A stretch of 64,000 nucleotides of DNA from Stenotrophomonas maltophilia. Its GTDB lineage: Bacteria > Pseudomonadota > Gammaproteobacteria > Xanthomonadales > Xanthomonadaceae. The notes below the pieces were generated by a model, which was not told the origin of the DNA, made no database searches, and saw only the letters and a list, made by a program, of their open reading frames with translations. How positions within the stretch are numbered: the stretch's first letter is position 1; each line of letters opens with the position of its first letter. A program made the translations under genes and the position numbers. The stretch covers positions 46,914 to 110,913 of the forward strand of contig DEZI01000036.1 in the NCBI GenBank assembly GCA_002364755.1, written 5' to 3'. Positions 24,892 to 31,777 of the stretch are shown here, one piece after another.

Positions 24892-25759
24892 TGGGGCCTC
24901 CGGGATTGGTGGTGTTCGTCGGCGTTGCGCCGGCGGCTTTTCGGCTTCGAGCGGTCTGGATTGCCCAGGGGAAGGGCTTGGCCACAGGCGGGGATCGGGA
25001 CAGCCCCTCGGTGACGGTGTCGGCCAGCACCTGCGGGGTCACGCCTTCGGCCAGCGCGGCGATCAGGTCGGGATGGCTCGGGTTGGTCGAGTGGCAACCG
25101 GCCTGGCGCATCAGCACGCACGCACGCCCCGCATCGGACGCACCGCTCAGAGATCCTTGAGCGTGCAGTGATGTATCTGGAGTAATAGATATGGGGTCTG
25201 GGGTCTGGTTACCCGTGTTCACGCCTGTGTTCACGCCCCCTGTCACGCGTGACTCTCCGTGACTTGTCACGCGTGACAGGTGGGCCGAAGTCACGCGTTC
25301 ATCGCCAGTCACATGCGTGACGTGCAGCGCCTTCAACTCCGCCATGGTGGCCATGCCGCTTGGCACGACACCCACGTTGCGTAGGTCTTCGAACAGCATC
25401 GTGCGCCGCGCGCGGGTGCGCGCCTGCCGCTCTGCCTCGGCCTGCTTCCTGTCTTCCCGGCGCCCCTGCCCGTCAGCAATTCGGACCTGAGCGGTGGCGA
25501 TCTGCTCGTCGCAGCGCTTGCTGTGGCGCAGTCCATCTTCGGCCACAGGGAAGTAGCGCTCGGCGACCTTCTTGACCGCTACCTTGTCGGCCGTGCTGAT
25601 GGCACCGGCGATGACATACAGCTCCCCCAGGCTCTCGGGCAGCGCCTCCTCTTCCGAGTAGTAAGCCAGCATCAGCTTGAAGTAGACGCCGTGGTCCGTC
25701 AGGGACAGCCGTGTGGTGTCCTTGAGGTAGTCGCCGGGGTACATCTCGAAGTAGATCAC
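24755..25759 (-). CDS. DUF1376 replication initiator-like protein (O position)
   Basis: A GTG start at 25759, overlapping the previous stop as GTGA, gives 334 residues. The N-terminus MIYFEMYPGDYLKDTTRLSL, then TDHGVYFKLMLAYYSEEEAL, is a classic DUF1376 domain, often found in lambdoid O-type replication proteins. The central region, whose codons form a Thr/Val/Gly-rich linker (HVTHVTGDERVTSAHLSRVT), is encoded by an iteron array that is probably the origin. The C-terminus would contact the P-like loader encoded next. Confidence 0.82.
   Translation of the reverse strand: MIYFEMYPGDYLKDTTRLSLTDHGVYFKLMLAYYSEEEALPESLGELYVIAGAISTADKVAVKKVAERYFPVAEDGLRHSKRCDEQIATAQVRIADGQGRREDRKQAEAERQARTRARRTMLFEDLRNVGVVPSGMATMAELKALHVTHVTGDERVTSAHLSRVTSHGESRVTGGVNTGVNTGNQTPDPISITPDTSLHAQGSLSGASDAGRACVLMRQAGCHSTNPSHPDLIAALAEGVTPQVLADTVTEGLSRSPPVAKPFPWAIQTARSRKAAGATPTNTTNPGGPNANPQLGSAEHVAEERRRHEQRAAAGGFVGAGSDVIEGEFQCVQH
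25160..25321. other. Candidate phage replication origin inside the O-like gene
   Basis: Two perfect palindromes GTCACGCGTGAC (25242-25253 and 25266-25277, 24 bases apart) are followed by GTCACGCGTT (25290-25299) and GTCACATGCGTGAC (25308-25321). Next to them, on the downstream side of the gene, is an AT-rich stretch (25,166-25,195). Lambda ori has the same layout within O: iterons, then an AT-rich unwinding region. Confidence 0.75.
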
Positions 25760-26115
25760 GCTCGATTCCCCATGCCACGCAGCAGCGGCGCCATCGCCAC
25801 CGGCTCCGGCGTGTGCGAAGGGCACGGGTTCCTCGGCACTTCGGCCAGGCACAAGGCGTCGGCCAGGCTGCTCCGCCAGCGGAACGCCGTAGAGCGGCTG
25901 ACGTTGAACCGGTCCTGCACCTGCTGGACCGTGGGGAAGTTGGTGCAGCACGCGCTCACCCACAGCGCGAAGTCGATGACGATCCTGGTCTGGCACTGAC
26001 CACTGAGCGCCGCCTTGCGGCGGTGGTCGGGCGCGCGCGCCGAATCAGGCACTTCCCAAAGGCTGCTGATGCGCTGCGGGCCGCAAACAGTGCCCAGGCT
26101 GGCGAGCGGGCTCAT
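25756..26115 (-). CDS. Small HTH protein of the early operon (119 aa)
   Basis: The segment NFPTVQQVQDRFNVSRSTAF, then RWRSSLADALCL, reads as a helix-turn-helix followed by a recognition helix. The start overlaps the preceding stop (ATGA) and the stop overlaps the O-like start (GTGA). The related neighbour at 26,112-26,438 has a very similar segment (FGLSRATAYRWLTALHDL), suggesting duplication of an HTH unit. A regulatory or origin-binding role is possible. No family name is assigned. Confidence 0.62.
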   Translation of the reverse strand: MSPLASLGTVCGPQRISSLWEVPDSARAPDHRRKAALSGQCQTRIVIDFALWVSACCTNFPTVQQVQDRFNVSRSTAFRWRSSLADALCLAEVPRNPCPSHTPEPVAMAPLLRGMGNRA

Positions 26116-26438
26116 GCTGCCTCTCCCGCCCGGCCTGCAGCCGGCAGATGCCGCCCGAGGGCAGAAGCCAGCGGCTGGGCGGCCGGCATCCTGCCGCGCG
26201 CGGCCGCGGGGTCATGCAGGTCGTGCAGCGCGGTCAGCCAGCGGTAGGCCGTGGCGCGGGAGAGGCCGAACTTCGACTGCAGGGCTTCTACCTGCAGAGG
26301 CTGCGGCTGCTCCTTCGCCCAGAGCACGACATCGACCATGGGCAGCAGCTGCACCACGTTCTCGGGAATGCGGCGGCCGGCGGCATCGAACTCGCTTACC
26401 ACAGCAATCGCCCAGCTCACCATCGCGGCGGTGCTCAT
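26112..26438 (-). CDS. Small HTH protein of the early operon (108 aa)
   Basis: This protein begins MSTAAMVSWAIAVVSEFDAA and contains VEALQSKFGLSRATAYRWLT, a clear HTH with a Tyr-Arg-Trp recognition helix, like the gene that follows. The C-terminal 30 residues are Ala/Arg/Pro-rich and look unstructured. It overlaps both neighbours as ATGA. Position between the Cro-like gene and the replication genes is that of lambda CII, but resemblance to CII is not evident. Confidence 0.62.
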   Translation of the reverse strand: MSTAAMVSWAIAVVSEFDAAGRRIPENVVQLLPMVDVVLWAKEQPQPLQVEALQSKFGLSRATAYRWLTALHDLHDPAAARGRMPAAQPLASALGRHLPAAGRAGEAA

Positions 26439-27037
26439 TGGCTTCCACCGCTCACCGCGCGCGGTGCCAGCTCCTGCAGGTGGCCGGTGACGTACTGCCT
26501 GGCAGTGGTCAGCTCGGCTTCCAGCTGCCCCATCTCATCCAGCGCGCGGCGCATCTCAGGGATGTCCATCGCGCAGATCCGGCCATCGGCCAGGATGTTG
26601 GTCAGCGCCTCGAGGGTATGGCCGAACTCCACCGACAGGCGGGCCACGGCCAGGACGCCGGCATGGGGCTCCATCATCGGGATCCGCGCGCCGAGGAAGC
26701 CGTAGCGCTGGGCCAGTTCGCGGGAGCAGGCCTCGCGCCACTGCGTCGGCAGCGCGCGTACCCATGACTCTTCCAGATCCACTGGCATCTTAACCGTGCC
26801 GTTGCGGATACGGCCCACGATCTGGGCGTTCGCCTTCAGCGCGCGCTCGATGCTGTCTGCATCGGTGCCTACATGGAACTGGATGATGCGCTCGGTCGGA
26901 GCCACATCCGCCAGGTACTGATCGGCGATGGCCTGGGCGAGGCTGCTGTCGGTGTGGCCGCTGTTGCGGACGGCGTCGGTCGTGTGGCGGAACACCACCG
27001 CGGACCGGGGCTCGTGGTACTGAGGATCAGACTTCAT
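26435..27037 (-). CDS. Early regulatory-region protein of unknown function (200 aa)
   Basis: This protein begins MKSDPQYHEPRSAVVFRHTT and has SLAQAIADQYLADVAPTERI, then VGRIRNGTVKMPVDLEESWV, and a long C-terminal helix (EMRRALDEMGQLEAELTTAR). It is the first full gene after the Cro/YdaS-like gene, the place where YdaS systems encode a partner (YdaT) and lambda encodes CII. I see no direct similarity to either. It is coupled to the downstream HTH gene by ATGA. Confidence 0.6.
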   Translation of the reverse strand: MKSDPQYHEPRSAVVFRHTTDAVRNSGHTDSSLAQAIADQYLADVAPTERIIQFHVGTDADSIERALKANAQIVGRIRNGTVKMPVDLEESWVRALPTQWREACSRELAQRYGFLGARIPMMEPHAGVLAVARLSVEFGHTLEALTNILADGRICAMDIPEMRRALDEMGQLEAELTTARQYVTGHLQELAPRAVSGGSQ

Positions 27038-27141
27038 TTACGCACCTCGGGAGGCGATGCAAAGTGGTCGCCATGGACAGGACGACCGGAATTCATGGAA
27101 TGGAACTGCTGAGCCGGAGGGCAAACCTCCGATCGCATGCG

Positions 27142-27408
27142 TCAGGCGACGTCTATACGGATGATTCGATCCGAGTCAGGATCAGGCTCCGGCTGCACCC
27201 CGAAGATGTCGGGCCGCAGCTCATGCCTCGACACCTGTGTCATCGCCTCAATCGAAAGGATGTGGTGGGCGGCGACCGGCCTGCGGCCAGTCCTCCACTG
27301 CGAAACCAGGGCCGGGTGAACCTTGAGCAGGCGCGCAAGCGAGCCCTGCCCGCCCACCGCATCGATGGCCTTCTGGATCGGTGTCACGGTCTGAGTCGGT
27401 TCGTTCAT
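27142..27408 (-). CDS. YdaS-type Cro-like regulator
   Basis: This 88-residue protein has an HTH typical of the YdaS/Cro group (AIDAVGGQGSLARLLKVHPA, LVSQWRTGRRPVAAHHI), followed by EAMTQVSRHELRPDIFGVQP. It is the first gene leftward from the operator region and faces the divergent repressor gene, as Cro faces CI. Its ATG lies six bases after a -10 element, so the message is leaderless or nearly so. It would repress the lysogeny promoter and set up lytic growth. Confidence 0.85.
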   Translation of the reverse strand: MNEPTQTVTPIQKAIDAVGGQGSLARLLKVHPALVSQWRTGRRPVAAHHILSIEAMTQVSRHELRPDIFGVQPEPDPDSDRIIRIDVA

Positions 27409-27414
27409 GCGGCA

Positions 27415-27490
27415 AACATAGCAGTGCTATTTACCCAAGTAAATAGCAACGCTGTTCGTTTTGCTGAACGCCTTCAAATAGCATCGCTAT
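27415..27490. promoter_or_regulatory. OR-like region: three 13-bp operators between Cro-like and repressor genes, with leftward promoter
   Basis: Operators are ATAGCAGTGCTAT (27418-27430), ATAGCAACGCTGT (27443-27455) and ATAGCATCGCTAT (27478-27490). A leftward promoter, -35 TTTACT (27443-27438), 17-base spacer, -10 TATGTT (27420-27415), is overlapped by the first two. The third abuts the repressor ATG. The same operator recurs at 28.77-28.81 kb. Confidence 0.85.
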
Positions 27491-28024
27491 ATGCCTAGGC
27501 CTGCCAACCCCAAGACCACCGAAGGCCGCGCGATCGCGGAGGCCATCACCCGCTCCGGGCTGACGCAGTCGGTAGTGGCTGAGCGCCTGGAAGTCACCCC
27601 AAGCTTCATCTCCCAGTTTGCAACTGGTCTGCGACCGGTCCCTTGGGATAAGGCCGAGGCACTGGCAGACGTGCTGGGCATGCAGCCACAGGAAATCAGT
27701 GCCGAGTACGCCCGCCTGATGGATCGATTCGGCACGTCTCAGGTTGCGAGACTAGACGCCGATATCGTGAACTCCGCCATCGCTGTGGTGCGCAAGGCTC
27801 TGGATCTGGCCACAGGTGAGACATTCGATGTCGAGCAATCCCCCGATCTATTTGCCCAAGCGCTACGCGTAGCACTTGCCGCAGATTTAAGAAAACAAGG
27901 GAAGGGGAACGATGGATCTCGATCAGGAAATGGACAAGCTGGCGCAGCTGATCGCGCTACGCGCGCAACGGAAGATGGGCGTGAAGCCCAAGCTTACGGC
28001 GGTCGGAGGCGTAAAGCCGGCTGA
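27491..28024 (+). CDS. CI-like HTH repressor without peptidase domain
   Basis: This 177-residue protein begins MPRPANPKTTEGRAIAEAIT and has an XRE-type HTH (GLTQSVVAERLEVTPSFISQ, FATGLRPVPWDKAEALADVL). A helical oligomerisation-like segment follows (AIAVVRKALDLATGETFDVE). It lacks the S24 autocleavage domain of lambda CI, so induction must differ from RecA-stimulated self-cleavage. The last 37 residues overlap the next gene in another frame and are low-complexity. No ribosome site precedes the ATG, which directly follows an operator, recalling lambda's leaderless cI message. Confidence 0.83.
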   Translation: MPRPANPKTTEGRAIAEAITRSGLTQSVVAERLEVTPSFISQFATGLRPVPWDKAEALADVLGMQPQEISAEYARLMDRFGTSQVARLDADIVNSAIAVVRKALDLATGETFDVEQSPDLFAQALRVALAADLRKQGKGNDGSRSGNGQAGAADRATRATEDGREAQAYGGRRRKAG

Positions 28025-28301
28025 GCCAGAGCCTGTGCTGGCAGCCAGCACCAGGCCCGCGATGCGCATGGATGTCGTCCTGCGCGAGTCCCATTACCGC
28101 ATGATCCGGCACTTTCATCGTAGATGGGGTGCACCCATGCAGCTTCTAATTGACCAGGCATGCTTCGGGTACATGGGGATCGAGCAGATACCTGATGACG
28201 ACCTGATCCAGCTACACAAGGATCTGGAGCGTGCCGAGGATTGCATGCGCGACGGCATCAGCTTCGAGGATGCGGGGCTGCTTCGCAGCCGCTATGGATG
28301 A
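27912..28301 (+). CDS. Phage immunity-region protein of unknown function (129 aa)
   Basis: AGGGG lies five bases before the ATG at 27912. The protein (MDLDQEMDKLAQLIALRAQR) overlaps the repressor gene by 113 bases in a different frame. Its C-terminal part (DVVLRESHYRMIRHFHRRWG, then QIPDDDLIQLHKDLERAEDC) is helical and charged. Co-transcription with the repressor means it is probably expressed in the lysogen. No known domain is recognised; a role in immunity or exclusion is possible. Confidence 0.68.
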   Translation: MDLDQEMDKLAQLIALRAQRKMGVKPKLTAVGGVKPAEPEPVLAASTRPAMRMDVVLRESHYRMIRHFHRRWGAPMQLLIDQACFGYMGIEQIPDDDLIQLHKDLERAEDCMRDGISFEDAGLLRSRYG

Positions 28302-28315
28302 AAGGAGAAGCAACA

Positions 28316-28723
28316 ATGCGAAGGATCATGTTGGCCATCACAATCGCCGCTCTCTCGTTGAGCGCTTGCGTTAACGCTGGCGAAGACAACACCGCCGCGC
28401 GTGCTGCGGCGGCACGCGCGGCGGCTTCGGCAAATGAGGCCGCTTCAGAAGCGCAGAAGGCGGTAGACATCCTCCGCTCTTCCACCGCTGAGCTATGTCA
28501 AGGCGAGTCGACAGCTGCAGAGCGGATCATGACTGCAAGGCAGGCCGGCATCGCCATGTCCACTGTAATGGCAGCGGCAACCAAGCAAGGCGAGCCCTAC
28601 GTCGGCATGGTTCGCGCAGCCTACGAAACGCCAAGGCTTTCCACCGATTCCGCCAAGGAACTTGTCCAGGGGGAATTTCGGGACACCGCGTACAGCACGT
28701 GCTTGAAGCGTTGGGAGTTCTGA
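28316..28723 (+). CDS. Lysogen-expressed lipoprotein
   Basis: The ATG at 28316 follows AAGGAG by nine bases. The 135-residue product begins with a lipoprotein signal (MRRIMLAITIAALSLSAC, lipobox LSAC with Cys18), followed by an Ala-rich helix (ARAAAARAAASANEAASEAQ) like a small coiled coil. It is the last gene of the repressor operon and ends at a strong terminator. An envelope lipoprotein made by the lysogen could block superinfection or alter the host surface; this is inference. Confidence 0.78.
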   Translation: MRRIMLAITIAALSLSACVNAGEDNTAARAAAARAAASANEAASEAQKAVDILRSSTAELCQGESTAAERIMTARQAGIAMSTVMAAATKQGEPYVGMVRAAYETPRLSTDSAKELVQGEFRDTAYSTCLKRWEF

Positions 28724-28749
28724 TTTCTTAACGAATTCAGAATTTTTTT
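28718..28749 (+). terminator. Rho-independent terminator of the repressor operon
   Basis: TTCTGATTTC (28718-28727) pairs with GAATTCAGAA (28733-28742) with one mismatch, followed by seven Ts (28743-28749). The stem includes the lipoprotein stop codon. It separates the immunity operon from the next promoter. Confidence 0.85.
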
Positions 28750-28770
28750 AGACCTAAACGACATCCATAA

Positions 28771-28811
28771 ACAGCAACGCTATTGTAATGGATAGATAGC
28801 AGCGCTATTGT
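28771..28811 (+). promoter_or_regulatory. OL-like region: two operators and the promoter of the right early operon
   Basis: Operators ACAGCAACGCTAT (28771-28783) and ATAGCAGCGCTAT (28796-28808) match those next to the repressor gene. A rightward promoter, -35 TTGTAA (28783-28788), 17-base spacer, -10 TATTGT (28806-28811), is covered by both. Repressor binding would silence the operon beginning at 28,847. Confidence 0.82.
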
Positions 28812-28846
28812 TCTCCCACGGCATCAGCCGGTACGGAGACCTAGCA

Positions 28847-29365
28847 ATGCATCTGACACCCAGCAACCTGCGCTCGGCCCGCCTCGGCCTTGTGGCCCTC
28901 GCCTGTTTTATCGTCCTGGCCGTCGCGGCTTGGGCCTCGCCCGGCGACGAGCCGACGGCTGATGCCGCAGGTGACGCCCCGGATGGGCTGGTGATCACCA
29001 GCCCGCGTATCTGCGCCGCCCTGTCCGTGTACGAGCTGGCTGCCGCCGACGACTGGGGCCTGCGCGCAACCGTCGCCAACACCAGCCTCAACGCCTTCCG
29101 CACCGCAGAGCGCGTGCCCGACTGCGCCCCCGGCATCACCCACGCCCTCACCCAGAACTTCCAGCCTGAGCGCTGGCAGCTCGCCCTGGACGCGGCCGAT
29201 GCCGTGCTCAGCGGCTCCTATCAGGTCTCCCCGGCAGAATGCGTCCGGGCCAATGCGGTTGTCCCCCTGTCGACCGCAGACGGCAAAGAGCCGAGCACAT
29301 CCCCCGTGCTGGCCCGGGCGCAGTGCGTCATGTACGACCTGGCCTTCATCGAGGTGGCACCGTGA
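28847..29365 (+). CDS. Membrane-anchored phage protein, first gene of the right early operon
   Basis: From ATG 28847 (GGAG eight bases upstream) this is 172 residues. A hydrophobic segment near 14-31 (LGLVALACFIVLAVAAWA) anchors it, with a mostly extracytoplasmic, Cys-containing remainder (SPRICAALSVYELAAADDWG, VSPAECVRANAVVPLSTADG). Four later cysteines could form disulphides. Position immediately after the OL-like promoter is where lambdoid phages keep early host-takeover or exclusion genes. The family is unknown. Confidence 0.75.
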   Translation: MHLTPSNLRSARLGLVALACFIVLAVAAWASPGDEPTADAAGDAPDGLVITSPRICAALSVYELAAADDWGLRATVANTSLNAFRTAERVPDCAPGITHALTQNFQPERWQLALDAADAVLSGSYQVSPAECVRANAVVPLSTADGKEPSTSPVLARAQCVMYDLAFIEVAP

Positions 29366-29646
29366 TCGCCGGCCTGCGCACCGAGCCGCGCGCGGCACTG
29401 GTCGGCGGCCTTCGCCTGCCCCTAAGCCCCACCGAGTCGAAGGTGCTGCAGCTGATCATCGAAGCGGGCGACATCCCGGTCAGCCGCGCAGCGCTGGAAG
29501 AGAAGCTGTACGGCGCTGCCGGCTGCAAGTCGAACACCGTGCAGGTGACCGTCTGCCGCCTTCGCCAGAAGCTGATCCAACACGGCTACAGCATCAACGC
29601 CACCCGCAGCCGCGGCTACACGATCAGCAAGGACGGTGCCGCGTGA
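29362..29646 (+). CDS. Stand-alone OmpR/PhoB-type winged-helix DNA-binding protein
   Basis: A GTG start at 29362 overlaps the previous stop (GTGA) and gives 94 residues. The sequence LRLPLSPTESKVLQLIIEAG, EEKLYGAAGCKSNTVQVTVC, RLRQKLIQHGYSINATRSRG and YTI is a complete Trans_reg_C winged helix, with no receiver domain. In bacteria such domains normally sit in response regulators, so a free one in a phage operon suggests a host-derived regulator. Its targets are unknown. Confidence 0.82.
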   Translation: MIAGLRTEPRAALVGGLRLPLSPTESKVLQLIIEAGDIPVSRAALEEKLYGAAGCKSNTVQVTVCRLRQKLIQHGYSINATRSRGYTISKDGAA

Positions 29647-29867
29647 TCGCCGTCATCAGCTACCCGCTGGCCGAGCGCGCCGCCGGCGCCGCCAAGGCCG
29701 TGGCCGCCGCCGCCGCCGGCATGGGCTTCGCTCCGAACCAGGTGGCCGCCGCAGCCGACGTCGCAGCCTTCGCCGTGCTGGACCGCCGCGCAAGCGCAGG
29801 CCGCGCCATCGCAGACGTGCGCAAGTCCCTGCGCCGCATGCTGCGCGCGCAAGGTGGTCAGACATGA
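29643..29867 (+). CDS. Ala-rich small phage protein (74 aa)
   Basis: A GTG start (GTGA overlap) gives a 74-residue Ala-rich helical protein (MIAVISYPLAERAAGAAKAV) with a basic end (AIADVRKSLRRMLRAQGG). It overlaps the next gene as ATGA. Nothing further can be said of function. Confidence 0.6.
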   Translation: MIAVISYPLAERAAGAAKAVAAAAAGMGFAPNQVAAAADVAAFAVLDRRASAGRAIADVRKSLRRMLRAQGGQT

Positions 29868-30049
29868 GGGCCCCTGGCATCAAGCTGCCGGCACCGGCCC
29901 TGACCCCGGAACAGCGCGCGGCGCTGGACCGCGCTAAGAAGCCGCGGCGGCACCCGTATCGCGTGCATCAGGGCAGCGGCCAGGAGCAGCGCGAAGCCGC
30001 AGAGCGCCGCGAGCGCATCGCGCCCGGCGTCCACCGGATGGTGCGGTGA
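29864..30049 (+). CDS. Basic small phage protein (61 aa)
   Basis: ATG 29864 overlaps the preceding stop. The 61-residue product (MRAPGIKLPAPALTPEQRAA) is strongly basic, with RAKKPRRHPYRVHQGSGQEQ and REAAERRERIAPGVHRMVR, which suggests nucleic-acid binding. No family is recognised. Its stop overlaps the next ATG as TGATG. Confidence 0.58.
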   Translation: MRAPGIKLPAPALTPEQRAALDRAKKPRRHPYRVHQGSGQEQREAAERRERIAPGVHRMVR

Positions 30050-30294
30050 TGGCTGGCCTGCGTCTGCTCGGTGGTGGCCATGACGCCGTTTTCGCTGGCA
30101 CAGCGCGGCCGACTGACGAACAGCGCCTGGCGCGGTACCGGTCAGCACTGGCCGCCCACCCGGACCGATTCCACGCGCTGCGCGTGCGCTTCGGCGAAAT
30201 CCAGCAGCGTGTGATCAAGGCCGGCCACCGCATCAACTACGCCGCTTGGCAGACGCGCATGTCGTCGCTCTGGCCACCCGTCGGCCGCGACTGA
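30049..30294 (+). CDS. Small phage protein (81 aa)
   Basis: ATG 30049 is coupled by TGATG. The product (MAGLRLLGGGHDAVFAGTAR) is basic, with a helical middle (LARYRSALAAHPDRFHALRV, then RFGEIQQRVIKAGHRINYAA). Similar small proteins are common in Stenotrophomonas and Xanthomonas phage early operons, but none has a role known to me. Confidence 0.6.
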   Translation: MAGLRLLGGGHDAVFAGTARPTDEQRLARYRSALAAHPDRFHALRVRFGEIQQRVIKAGHRINYAAWQTRMSSLWPPVGRD

Positions 30295-30311
30295 CGCGAA
30301 GGTCGGCGCCC

Positions 30312-30518
30312 ATGGACCACAGGAACCAGCTCGACATCTTCGACAACGACCCAGCCCGGCTGGCCAAGGCCAACCGCATCGCCGCCGAGAACGCCCTGAC
30401 CGATCCGTTCTTTTCCGGAAAGGTCCGTCAGGAACGTCACGACCACTACATCGCCGAAGCCGTGCGCCTGGAGCGCCTGGCAGCAATGGCCGCGCCGCCG
30501 GCCACCACCACAGCCTGA
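30312..30518 (+). CDS. Small phage protein (68 aa)
   Basis: From ATG 30312 this is 68 residues (MDHRNQLDIFDNDPARLAKA), acidic at the start and helical after it (VRQERHDHYIAEAVRLERLA). The 17-base gap upstream is one of few in this operon. An earlier in-frame ATG at 30246 would overlap the previous gene and looks unlikely. Confidence 0.58.
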   Translation: MDHRNQLDIFDNDPARLAKANRIAAENALTDPFFSGKVRQERHDHYIAEAVRLERLAAMAAPPATTTA

Positions 30519-30527
30519 GATCTCCCG

Positions 30528-30977
30528 ATGAAACAGCCTCAGCCCAGTGCCTCACCCACGTCCCACCCCATTCCAGACAGCGCGGTCGAAGCATTCCGCG
30601 CCGCCTACGCCGCACATGGCAGCCAGAAGGGTTACGCCGATGCCATCCGCGCGGGCCTCGCTGCTGCAGCGCCACTGGTCGGCCAGGACGCGATGCTGTC
30701 GCTGGAGCAGGACGCCCACGACTACCAGCTGCGGCAGCTGGATGCAGCCCTGAACGGTGAAGAGCGCGCGGCGTGCAATCCGGTACTGGCCGAGCTGCTG
30801 AGCCAGTGCCAGGCCGAGGCACGGCTCCGGAATGGTCCCGTGCTGACGACCCTCCCCATCAGTGCCCAGCACCACCTGCGGGAGGTGTTCAAGGACATTG
30901 CGGACAGCGCGCGGCACCTGAGCGACAACGCCGTCCGGCAGGTCGTGCTGATCAACGCGAAGGAGTCCACCCCATGA
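30528..30977 (+). CDS. Phage early protein of unknown function (149 aa)
   Basis: The product begins MKQPQPSASPTSHPIPDSAV and has a helical core (VEAFRAAYAAHGSQKGYADA, LREVFKDIADSARHLSDNAV). The N-terminal third is Ser/Pro-rich. The stop overlaps the next start as ATGA. No domain is recognised. Confidence 0.62.
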   Translation: MKQPQPSASPTSHPIPDSAVEAFRAAYAAHGSQKGYADAIRAGLAAAAPLVGQDAMLSLEQDAHDYQLRQLDAALNGEERAACNPVLAELLSQCQAEARLRNGPVLTTLPISAQHHLREVFKDIADSARHLSDNAVRQVVLINAKESTP

Positions 30978-31777
30978 CCGCCGCCGATCTGAGTCGCAAT
31001 GCGCATGTCTTGGTGCTGCAGGAGCTGCGCTCCCGTTTCACCTATGCGGGCAGCCCGTCGCGCACCGCCGCACTGGACGCGGCTATCTCCGCCCTCGCCG
31101 CCCGCCAGCCGGGGGGTCAGATTGTGGGCTACATGGACCCGGACGCCGAATTCATGCTGGCGCGCCCCGGTGACTGCGTGCTGATGGGCCAAATCGTCCT
31201 GTGGCGCGAGCCGCGCAGCAAATACACCAAACCGCTGTATGACGCCCCGCCCGCGCAGGCCTTGGACCTTCCCTACTCGCTCGATGCCGACCCGGCAGGT
31301 ATCCGCGCCCGCGTGTGCGATGCAATCACCGGCGCGTTGATGGTAGGCGCGCAGGGCCACACGCCGCCGCCGGCTGGTCACTGGGCTGAGCCGTTCTGGA
31401 AAGCGGCGCGTGCCGATGCGGCTGCGCAGGCGGTGGACTCGGGGCTGCTGCCGCACAGCATCCGCCTAATCCAGATTCCTGGCCGGAACAGCCTCGATCC
31501 GATCAACGTGTTCGTGCAGGACTACGAGCTGGGCCGTGGCCGCATCGTGGTGACCTGCTACGGACAGGCGTGGTGCGGGTTCTGGGGTGCCATGGGCGAC
31601 CGCACAGTGATGCAGTTTGTCGCTGCATGCGACGCCGACTATGTGGCTGGGAACATGCTCAGCGGTCGGCATGAGCGGGTTCTTAAGCGCGAACGTGACT
31701 ACGTGGAGCGTATCGCCACCGAAGTGATCGCCGAGTTCCGCGCCCTGATCGACGGCCAGGCGGTGCGCAATGGCTGA
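30974..31777 (+). CDS. Modular phage accessory protein (Ea22/eaa-like N-terminal part)
   Basis: ATG 30974 gives 267 residues. The segment YMDPDAEFMLARPGDCVLMG, then LWREPRSKYTKPLYDAPPAQ, resembles the short modules of Ea22/eaa-type lambdoid accessory proteins, which end in 'TxPLY.APP'. The C-terminal half (INVFVQDYELGRGRIVVTCY, GQAWCGFWGAMGDRTVMQFV) is a different, beta-rich module with a helical end. Module shuffling is common in these genes. The role is unknown. Confidence 0.62.
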   Translation: MTAADLSRNAHVLVLQELRSRFTYAGSPSRTAALDAAISALAARQPGGQIVGYMDPDAEFMLARPGDCVLMGQIVLWREPRSKYTKPLYDAPPAQALDLPYSLDADPAGIRARVCDAITGALMVGAQGHTPPPAGHWAEPFWKAARADAAAQAVDSGLLPHSIRLIQIPGRNSLDPINVFVQDYELGRGRIVVTCYGQAWCGFWGAMGDRTVMQFVAACDADYVAGNMLSGRHERVLKRERDYVERIATEVIAEFRALIDGQAVRNG

